Shown here piece after piece: positions 57,678 through 64,000 of a DNA stretch of 64,000 nucleotides; the first letter of the stretch is position 1, and each line of letters opens with the position of its first letter. The notes under the pieces are model-generated. The model was not told the origin of the DNA. It worked only from the letters and a program-made list of their open reading frames with translations, and made no database searches. A program made the translations under genes and the position numbers. The stretch covers positions 1-64,000 of the forward strand of contig NZ_NSEA01000004.1 of assembly GCF_002734285.1 (NCBI RefSeq), in the 5' to 3' direction. Origin of the DNA: Fredinandcohnia onubensis (GTDB lineage: Bacteria; Bacillota; Bacilli; Bacillales; Bacillaceae_L).

Positions 57678-60088
57678 AAATCGCAAGCATAATCGTCGAT
57701 GTTCCGGCAATGCAAACAGATAAAACCTATGATTATCTAGTTCCTGATAAATGGAAGGACATCGTCGTACCCGGTATGAGGGTCGTTGTTCCGTTTGGTC
57801 CCCGGAAAGTGCAGGGCTTTGTTATGAGTCTATCCTCTGAGGGAGAAGTGAAGAAGTTGAAGGAAATTCATTCCTTGCTTGACCTTACACCTGCCTTAAA
57901 CGAGGAGCTTCTTCATATTGGGAAATGGTTAACAGAAAAGACGCTTTGTTTTACAATCTCTGCATTACAAGCGATGCTTCCTTCAGCCATGCGGGCAAAA
58001 TATGAAAAAGAAATAAGACTACTTGAACCTTCAAACAGAAGTCATTTGGACCCAGGCATTCAAACTTCATTTATCCAACATGACGTTATTAGTTGGGAAG
58101 ATGCAGAAAAAAAAGATTTACTACATATTTACCAAAAGGATATAAAAAAAGGCCTGCTTGAAGTTGTCTACAAAGTAAAAAATCGTAGCAACAAGAAGAC
58201 AATGAAGCAAATACTGCTTTCAAATTCAATAGAGGAAACTGAAAAAATAATCCACGAACTTCCTGCATCTGCTAAAAGACAAAAAGAGGTACTTGACTAT
58301 TTTTTAAAGGACAATAAGCCAATCTTTTTAAAGGAACTTTTACAGGAGGTTGGCGTGACAGATAGCACGATTCGAACAATGGTTAAAAAGGGCCTTCTTT
58401 CAGAAAAAAATGTTGAGGTATACAGGGATCCATATGCGGACAAGCATTTTGAACCGACTACACCAATGCCACTGACAACTGAACAACAAAACGCGATTTC
58501 TCCAATTCTTTCCTCAATTGAGGATGTACTTCACAAGGTGTTTTTAATGTATGGTGTTACAGGGAGTGGTAAGACCGAGGTCTATATGCAGTCAATTGAT
58601 GCAGTCTTAAAAAAAGGTAAAGAAGCGATAGTACTTGTGCCAGAAATCTCTCTTACCCCACAAATGGTGAGTCGCTTTAAGGGCCGATTTGGTTCTCGGG
58701 TTGCCGTAATGCATAGTGGTCTAGGAATCGGAGAGAAATATGATGAATGGCGAAAGATTTACCGTAAGGAAGTTAGTGTTGTAGTTGGGGCAAGATCTGC
58801 TATTTTTGCACCGTTCGAGAATCTCGGAATCATTATTATTGATGAAGAACATGAATCCAGCTATAAACAAGAAGACAATCCAAGATATCATGCGAGAGAT
58901 GTTGCTATTTTTCGTGGGAACCTACATAATGCTCCTGTTATTTTAGGAAGTGCTACACCGACGCTTGAATCCTTTGCACGAGCCTCAAAGAATGTTTATG
59001 AACTCGTAACATTAAAGGAAAGAGTTAATCAAAGGCCACTGCCAAGTGTTGAAATCGTAGATATGCGCGAGGAATTGCGCAATGGTAATCGCTCCATGTT
59101 TTCAGGCTCTTTATTTGAAAAATTAACAGAGCGACTTGAACGAAATGAACAGTCGGTTTTATTCTTAAATAAGCGTGGACATTCCTCGTTTGTCATGTGC
59201 AGGGATTGTGGATATGTCGCAAATTGCCCACATTGTGAAATTTCGCTAACCTATCACAGAACACATCACCGTTTAAAATGTCATTATTGTGGTTACGAAA
59301 CATTCATGCCTAATACTTGCCAAGAGTGCGGAAGTGAGCATATTCGCTTCTTTGGAACAGGCACTCAGAAGGTGGAAGAAGAACTTGCTAAGGTATTACC
59401 AGAAGCAAGGGTTATTCGAATGGATGTAGATACAACAAGCCGAAAAGGTGCCCATGAGAAGTTATTAAAAGAATTTGGTGATCAAAAAGCTGATATTTTA
59501 TTAGGTACACAGATGATTGCAAAAGGATTAGATTTTCCAAATGTCACATTAGTTGGTGTTTTAACGGCTGATACCATGCTTAACCTGCCAGATTTTCGCT
59601 CATCAGAAAAAACGTTTCAGCTTCTTACACAAGTTAGTGGAAGAGCGGGACGTCATGAGTTGCCAGGTGAGGTTGTAATTCAGAGTTATACTCCTGAGCA
59701 CTATAGTATAGAGCTTGCGAGTCATCATGATTATGACGCCTTCTATCAAAATGAAATGAGAATCAGAAAAGCTCATGCCTATCCGCCTTATTATTATCTC
59801 GCATTAGTAACCGTGACACATCCAGAGTTAACGAAAACTGTGGATGTTGCCGAGAAGATTGCAATCTATTTACGAAATTCCTTATCTAATCAATCGATCA
59901 TCTTAGGGCCGGTAACCTCACCGATTGCTCGGATTAATAATAGATATCGATACCAATGCATGATAAAATACAAAAATGAGCCAAATCTTAATAAACTTTT
60001 AAAAGGAATACTAGATCGTTATCAACGAGAAATTTCTCAAAACTCACTTACATTATCAATTGACTTAAACCCATATATTATGATGTAG
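57674..60088 (+). CDS. priA: Primosomal replication restart helicase PriA
   Basis: PriA reloads the replisome at stalled forks. The 804-residue superfamily 2 helicase has an N-terminal DNA-binding domain (to about 200), the Walker A GVTGSGKTE near residue 295 and the DEEH box near 393. A zinc-binding insert has paired cysteines (CRDCGYVANCPHC, CHYCGYE and CQECGS, about 508-558). The helicase motif VSGRAGRHELPG is near 655. It overlaps coaBC by 4 bases. Confidence 0.96.
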   Translation: MKIASIIVDVPAMQTDKTYDYLVPDKWKDIVVPGMRVVVPFGPRKVQGFVMSLSSEGEVKKLKEIHSLLDLTPALNEELLHIGKWLTEKTLCFTISALQAMLPSAMRAKYEKEIRLLEPSNRSHLDPGIQTSFIQHDVISWEDAEKKDLLHIYQKDIKKGLLEVVYKVKNRSNKKTMKQILLSNSIEETEKIIHELPASAKRQKEVLDYFLKDNKPIFLKELLQEVGVTDSTIRTMVKKGLLSEKNVEVYRDPYADKHFEPTTPMPLTTEQQNAISPILSSIEDVLHKVFLMYGVTGSGKTEVYMQSIDAVLKKGKEAIVLVPEISLTPQMVSRFKGRFGSRVAVMHSGLGIGEKYDEWRKIYRKEVSVVVGARSAIFAPFENLGIIIIDEEHESSYKQEDNPRYHARDVAIFRGNLHNAPVILGSATPTLESFARASKNVYELVTLKERVNQRPLPSVEIVDMREELRNGNRSMFSGSLFEKLTERLERNEQSVLFLNKRGHSSFVMCRDCGYVANCPHCEISLTYHRTHHRLKCHYCGYETFMPNTCQECGSEHIRFFGTGTQKVEEELAKVLPEARVIRMDVDTTSRKGAHEKLLKEFGDQKADILLGTQMIAKGLDFPNVTLVGVLTADTMLNLPDFRSSEKTFQLLTQVSGRAGRHELPGEVVIQSYTPEHYSIELASHHDYDAFYQNEMRIRKAHAYPPYYYLALVTVTHPELTKTVDVAEKIAIYLRNSLSNQSIILGPVTSPIARINNRYRYQCMIKYKNEPNLNKLLKGILDRYQREISQNSLTLSIDLNPYIMM

Positions 60089-60147
60089 TTTAAAGTTAAG
60101 TGAAAAGAGAGAGACTAGTAAAAAAGTAGAATGTTGGAGGAACACAC

Positions 60148-60621
60148 TTGTCAGTATTACCAATTGTTAAATACCCTAATGAAATACTAGAGGTAGAATG
60201 TGAAAAGGTGACAACCTTTGACCGGAAATTGTCAAAACTAATTAAAGATATGTATGATACAATGCTTGAGGCGGACGGTGTTGGCTTAGCTGCCCCTCAA
60301 GTTGGAATTGCTAAACAAATCGCAATCGTTGATATCGGAGACGAGAGCGGACTTATTGAACTTATTAATCCCGTGATCCTTGAACATAAAGGTGAACAGG
60401 TAGGTCCAGAAGGCTGTCTCAGTTTTCCGGACCTTTTTGGTGAAGTTACGCGCAATGATTACGTAAAGGTTAGAGCGCAGAACCGAAGAGGGAAAACATA
60501 CATAATAGAGGCAAGAGAATTCTTGGCCCGTGCAATTCAACATGAAATCGATCATCTCCACGGTATTTTATTTACCTCGAAGGTGAACCGTTTTTATGAA
60601 GAAGGAGAAATTGAAGGGTAG
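60148..60621 (+). CDS. def: Peptide deformylase (type 1)
   Basis: Def removes the formyl group from nascent protein N-termini. The 157-residue metalloenzyme shows all three motifs: [10 protein letters not shown] (about 43-52), EGCLSFP (about 88-94) and QHEIDHLHG (about 130-138), which supply the Cys and two His metal ligands and the catalytic Glu. The start is TTG with TTGGAGG upstream. It is followed by fmt, which adds the formyl group, so the two opposing steps are linked. Confidence 0.95.
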   Translation: MSVLPIVKYPNEILEVECEKVTTFDRKLSKLIKDMYDTMLEADGVGLAAPQVGIAKQIAIVDIGDESGLIELINPVILEHKGEQVGPEGCLSFPDLFGEVTRNDYVKVRAQNRRGKTYIIEAREFLARAIQHEIDHLHGILFTSKVNRFYEEGEIEG

Positions 60622-60629
60622 GTAATTAC

Positions 60630-61583
60630 ATGGAACGTATTGTATTTATGGGTACTCCAGACTTTTCAGTACCTGTTTTACGTCAAATAATAGAAGATGG
60701 ATATGAAGTTGCTGCTGTTGTAACGCAACCTGATAGACCGGTTGGTAGAAAAAGAGTTTTAACCCCTCCTCCTGTAAAGGTTGAGGCATTAAAACACAAT
60801 ATTCCAGTCCTACAACCAAATAAAATTCGCAAAAAAGAAGAAATTGAAAAAGTTTTAAGTTACAAACCTGATTTAATCGTAACTGCTGCTTTCGGACAAA
60901 TTCTCCCTAATGAATTATTGGATGCACCTAAGTTTGGTTGTATTAATGTACATGCATCCTTACTTCCTGAGCTTAGAGGTGGTGCACCAATCCATTATTC
61001 AATTCTCCAGGGGAAGAAAAAAACAGGTGTTACTATCATGTATATGGTTGAAAAGCTAGATGCAGGGGATATTTTAACTCAAGTTGAAATTCCAATATTA
61101 GATTCAGACCATGTAGGGTCTTTACATGATAAATTAAGTGTTGCAGGTTCAAAGCTATTATCTGAAACGATTCCTTTGCTTTTAGCAGGTAAAATAACAC
61201 CAATTAAACAGGATGATTCCAAGGCAACATTTGCATCAAATATTAAGCGTGAACAGGAAAAGATAGACTGGACAAAAGATGGAGAGGATATATACAACCA
61301 TATTCGTGGACTTCACCCATGGCCTGTTGCTTATACTACTTTAAATGGCGATGTAATGAAAATATGGTGGGGCCAAAAGGTACCTTCTTCAACTTCTGCA
61401 AAGAGTGGAACGGTTGTTTCAATCGAAAAAGATGGGTTTATCGTTTCGACTGGGAATACTACTTTTATAAAAATCACCCAACTTCAGCCTGCCGGTAAGA
61501 AAAAGATGAGTGCAGAGCAATTCCTGATGGGGGCGACTATTCAAGTGGGAACTCAGCTAGGAGACAAAAATGACGAAAACTAA
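60630..61583 (+). CDS. fmt: Methionyl-tRNA formyltransferase
   Basis: Fmt formylates initiator Met-tRNA with 10-formyl-THF. The 317-residue protein has the N-terminal formyltransferase fold with [11 protein letters not shown], the active-site segment [18 protein letters not shown] (about 107-124), and the catalytic aspartate in [11 protein letters not shown] near 145. A C-terminal tRNA-binding OB-like domain follows (about 205-310). It overlaps rsmB by 14 bases. Confidence 0.96.
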   Translation: MERIVFMGTPDFSVPVLRQIIEDGYEVAAVVTQPDRPVGRKRVLTPPPVKVEALKHNIPVLQPNKIRKKEEIEKVLSYKPDLIVTAAFGQILPNELLDAPKFGCINVHASLLPELRGGAPIHYSILQGKKKTGVTIMYMVEKLDAGDILTQVEIPILDSDHVGSLHDKLSVAGSKLLSETIPLLLAGKITPIKQDDSKATFASNIKREQEKIDWTKDGEDIYNHIRGLHPWPVAYTTLNGDVMKIWWGQKVPSSTSAKSGTVVSIEKDGFIVSTGNTTFIKITQLQPAGKKKMSAEQFLMGATIQVGTQLGDKNDEN

Positions 61584-62913
61584 TGTTCGAAATGTAGCAC
61601 TAGAAATCTTATTACAAATTGAAAAAAACCAAGCATATAGCAATCTTCTTTTAAACCAAATGATAAAAAAGCATGAGGTGAAAGGAAAGGATGTAGGTTT
61701 ACTTACAGAGATTGTATACGGAACAATTCAACGACGTGATACATTGGATTTTTATTTAGCCCCGTTTTTGAAAAAGAGTAAAAAACTTGATCAATGGGTA
61801 AAAATCTTATTAAGACTTTCCTTATATCAAATGGTTTATTTAGACAGAGTACCTGAACGAGCTATCTTTTTTGAGGCAGTTGAAATCGCCAAAAAAAGAG
61901 GACATAAAGGTACAGCTTCACTAGTGAATGGTGTTTTACGTTCCATTCAACGCGAGGGCTTGCCTTCATTAGACCAAATTACTGATGAAGTTGAAAGAAT
62001 AGCTATTGAAACCAGTCACCCTATCTGGCTTGTCAAACGTTGGGCCCAACAAATTGGAATAGAAGAAACCCGGAAAATGTGTGAAGTGAATTGTACCCCA
62101 CCAGAGCAAACAGGACGTGTTAATAATCTGGTGACAACGAGAGAAAAGCTTATTCATATGTTACAAGAAGAAGATATTGAAGCTGTCGAAGGGGATGTTT
62201 CTCTTGATGCGATTAAGGCTGTCCGTGGGAATTTGGTTCATTCAAAGACCTTTAAAGAGGGATATTTTACGATCCAAGATGAAAGCTCAATGCTTGTTGC
62301 AAGAGCACTCGGTGTTGAAAAAGGTGATCAAATCCTCGATAGTTGCGCGGCACCTGGTGGTAAAACAACACATATTGCCGAATTACTAGGAAACACAGGC
62401 AAAGTTTACTCACTTGATCTTCATGAGCATAAAATAAAATTGATTAATGAAGCAGTGAAACGATTAGGGATTGAAAATGTTGAGACAAAAGCTCATGATA
62501 GTCGAAAAGCAAGGGAAATCTTTGCCGGTCAAATGTTTGATAAAATTCTTGTCGATGCGCCGTGCTCAGGGTTTGGCGTTATTAGAAGAAAACCGGATAT
62601 TAAATACACAAAATCGGTATTAGACAATCATAACCTTGCAAAAATACAGTTAGACATACTAACAGAGGTTTCATCTTTAATAAAAAAAGATGGTATACTC
62701 GTGTATAGCACATGTACAATAGATTACGAAGAAAATGAAGGTGTAATTAAAACCTTTCTAGAACAAAATCCCGATTTTATACTAGATGAAACAATACAAA
62801 ATGATCTTCCTGAAATAGTGAAACCCTATATTAAAAATGGACAGCTCCAGCTTTATCCACATTATTTTGGTACGGATGGATTTTATATTGCAAGATTAAG
62901 AAAGCAGGTGTAA
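61570..62913 (+). CDS. rsmB: 16S rRNA (cytosine-967-C5)-methyltransferase RsmB
   Basis: RsmB methylates C967 of 16S rRNA. The 447-residue protein has an N-terminal NusB-like RNA-binding domain (about 1-140) and a C-terminal SAM domain. The SAM domain has [17 protein letters not shown] (about 257-273), the [15 protein letters not shown] motif (about 325-339) and the second catalytic-site cysteine in [13 protein letters not shown]. It overlaps fmt and is followed by rlmN within five bases. Confidence 0.95.
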   Translation: MTKTNVRNVALEILLQIEKNQAYSNLLLNQMIKKHEVKGKDVGLLTEIVYGTIQRRDTLDFYLAPFLKKSKKLDQWVKILLRLSLYQMVYLDRVPERAIFFEAVEIAKKRGHKGTASLVNGVLRSIQREGLPSLDQITDEVERIAIETSHPIWLVKRWAQQIGIEETRKMCEVNCTPPEQTGRVNNLVTTREKLIHMLQEEDIEAVEGDVSLDAIKAVRGNLVHSKTFKEGYFTIQDESSMLVARALGVEKGDQILDSCAAPGGKTTHIAELLGNTGKVYSLDLHEHKIKLINEAVKRLGIENVETKAHDSRKAREIFAGQMFDKILVDAPCSGFGVIRRKPDIKYTKSVLDNHNLAKIQLDILTEVSSLIKKDGILVYSTCTIDYEENEGVIKTFLEQNPDFILDETIQNDLPEIVKPYIKNGQLQLYPHYFGTDGFYIARLRKQV

Positions 62914-62918
62914 TGTAA

Positions 62919-64000
62919 TTGGAAGAAGTACAAACAACGAGAAGAAAAAAACAAAATTTACCGAGTTCAAAACCATCAATTTATTCACTTCAATTAGAGG
63001 AAATTGAAAACTGGCTCGTCGAAAATGGAGAGAAGAAATTTCGTGGGAATCAGATTTTTGAATGGCTCTATATGAAGCGTGTTACAACATTTGACGAGAT
63101 GACGAACCTTTCGAATTCATTAAGACTAAAGCTAGCTGAGCATTTTACAATTACGACCCTAAAAACAATTATTCAGCAAACATCAGCTGACGGTACAATG
63201 AAATTCTTATTCGAACTTCATGATGGCTATTCAATTGAAACAGTGCTCATGAGACATAGCTATGGGAACTCCATTTGTGTAACAACACAGGTTGGTTGCC
63301 GCATTGGTTGTACGTTCTGTGCTTCAACGTTAGGTGGACTTAAACGTAATTTAGAGGCTGGCGAAATTGTGGCTCAAGTTGTAAAGGTGCAAAAAGCACT
63401 AGATGAGCTAGGTGAACGTGTAAGCCACTTGGTCATAATGGGCATTGGTGAGCCATTTGATAACTACGATCAAATGCTTTCATTCCTAAAAATTATAAAC
63501 CATGATAAAGGTTTAAATATTGGTGCTCGTCATATTACCGTTTCAACAAGTGGGATCATTCCAAAAATCTATAAGTTTGCAGATGAAAAATTACAAATAA
63601 ATTTTGCAATCTCTTTACATGCACCTAATAATGAAATTAGAAGTAAGTTAATGCCGATTAATCGTGCATATAAACTACCTGATTTAATGGAAGCTGTACG
63701 TTATTATATTGATAAAACAGGGAGAAGAATTAGCTTTGAATATGGGTTGTTTGGCGGAGTCAATGATCAAGTTGAACATGCCGAAGAACTAGCAGAGCTA
63801 CTAAAAGGAGTTAAATGTCATGTGAATTTAATTCCAGTCAATTATGTTCCTGAGCGCGATTATGTTCGAACACCGCGAGAGCAAATCTTTGAATTTGAAA
63901 AGACATTAAAGAAGCATGGTGTGAATGTGACAATTCGACGTGAACAAGGTCATGATATTGATGCGGCCTGTGGTCAATTACGTGCAAAGGAGCGTAAAGA
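62919..64000 (+). CDS. rlmN: Dual-specificity 23S rRNA/tRNA adenine-C2 methyltransferase RlmN (3' truncated by window)
   Basis: RlmN is a radical-SAM enzyme that methylates C2 of A2503 in 23S rRNA and A37 in some tRNAs. About 360 residues are visible with no stop before the window end; B. subtilis RlmN is only slightly longer. The radical-SAM cluster CRIGCTFC has cysteines at 127, 131 and 134. [19 protein letters not shown] and the catalytic-cysteine segment [14 protein letters not shown] lie near the end. The TTG start follows an AGGTG site near the rsmB stop. The reading frame remains open at base 64000, so the C-terminus is missing. Confidence 0.95.
   Translation, partial: MEEVQTTRRKKQNLPSSKPSIYSLQLEEIENWLVENGEKKFRGNQIFEWLYMKRVTTFDEMTNLSNSLRLKLAEHFTITTLKTIIQQTSADGTMKFLFELHDGYSIETVLMRHSYGNSICVTTQVGCRIGCTFCASTLGGLKRNLEAGEIVAQVVKVQKALDELGERVSHLVIMGIGEPFDNYDQMLSFLKIINHDKGLNIGARHITVSTSGIIPKIYKFADEKLQINFAISLHAPNNEIRSKLMPINRAYKLPDLMEAVRYYIDKTGRRISFEYGLFGGVNDQVEHAEELAELLKGVKCHVNLIPVNYVPERDYVRTPREQIFEFEKTLKKHGVNVTIRREQGHDIDAACGQLRAKERK

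Overview
The window is a low-GC, endospore-forming Firmicute chromosome segment. It carries spoVD, spoVE, spoIIGA, sigE and sigG inside the division cluster. Gene order and protein sequences closely follow Bacillus subtilis, including landmark residues such as SpoIIGA D183, RqcH D97/R98, DivIVA F17/R18 and PanE K176. The lineage is probably Bacillaceae outside the B. subtilis group (for example Neobacillus/Cytobacillus-like), because it carries dispersed structured repeats and lacks bpr, ylmA and the cysH cluster at the places B. subtilis has them. Genus is an inference. All genes but one (rqcH) are on the + strand.

Layout. 1-1.9 kb: end of an acyl-CoA carboxylase operon (biotin carrier, carboxyltransferase). 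1.9-5 kb: panE, a DUF3397 membrane protein and bshC. 5-25 kb: the division and cell-wall (dcw) cluster mraZ-rsmH-ftsL-pbpB-spoVD-murE-(orphan Mur-ligase N-domain gene)-mraY-murD-spoVE-murG-murB-divIB-ylxW-ylxX-sbp-ftsA-ftsZ. 25-28 kb: the spoIIG locus (spoIIGA, sigE) and sigG, which link septation to compartment-specific sporulation transcription. 28-32.3 kb: ylmC-pgeF-ylmE-sepF-ylmG-ylmH-divIVA. 32.3-37.6 kb: T-box-controlled ileS, ylyA, lspA and an RluD-type pseudouridine synthase. 37.6-49.6 kb: the complete pyr operon pyrR-pyrP-pyrB-pyrC-pyrAA-pyrAB-pyrK-pyrD-pyrF-pyrE, with three PyrR attenuators, making UMP de novo. 49.6-54.2 kb: rqcH (minus strand) and a P-type calcium ATPase. 54.3-64 kb: yloC-remA-gmk-rpoZ-coaBC-priA-def-fmt-rsmB-rlmN, with rlmN cut by the window end.

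Regulation that can be read directly: a three-repeat MraZ operator with 10-bp period; a SigH-type promoter before ftsA; a spoIIG promoter with the unusual 22-bp spacer and Spo0A-like boxes; a SigF-type promoter plus a Shine-Dalgarno-masking hairpin before sigG; an Ile T-box; and three PyrR attenuators.

The parts not explained by ordinary annotation are two families of structured intergenic repeats, one around mraZ with a fragment before sepF and one after ftsZ and before ylmH. Both show substitutions that preserve base pairing. The other is a stand-alone, degenerate Mur-ligase N-terminal domain gene between murE and mraY. I see no CRISPR array, insertion sequence, prophage, tRNA or rRNA gene.
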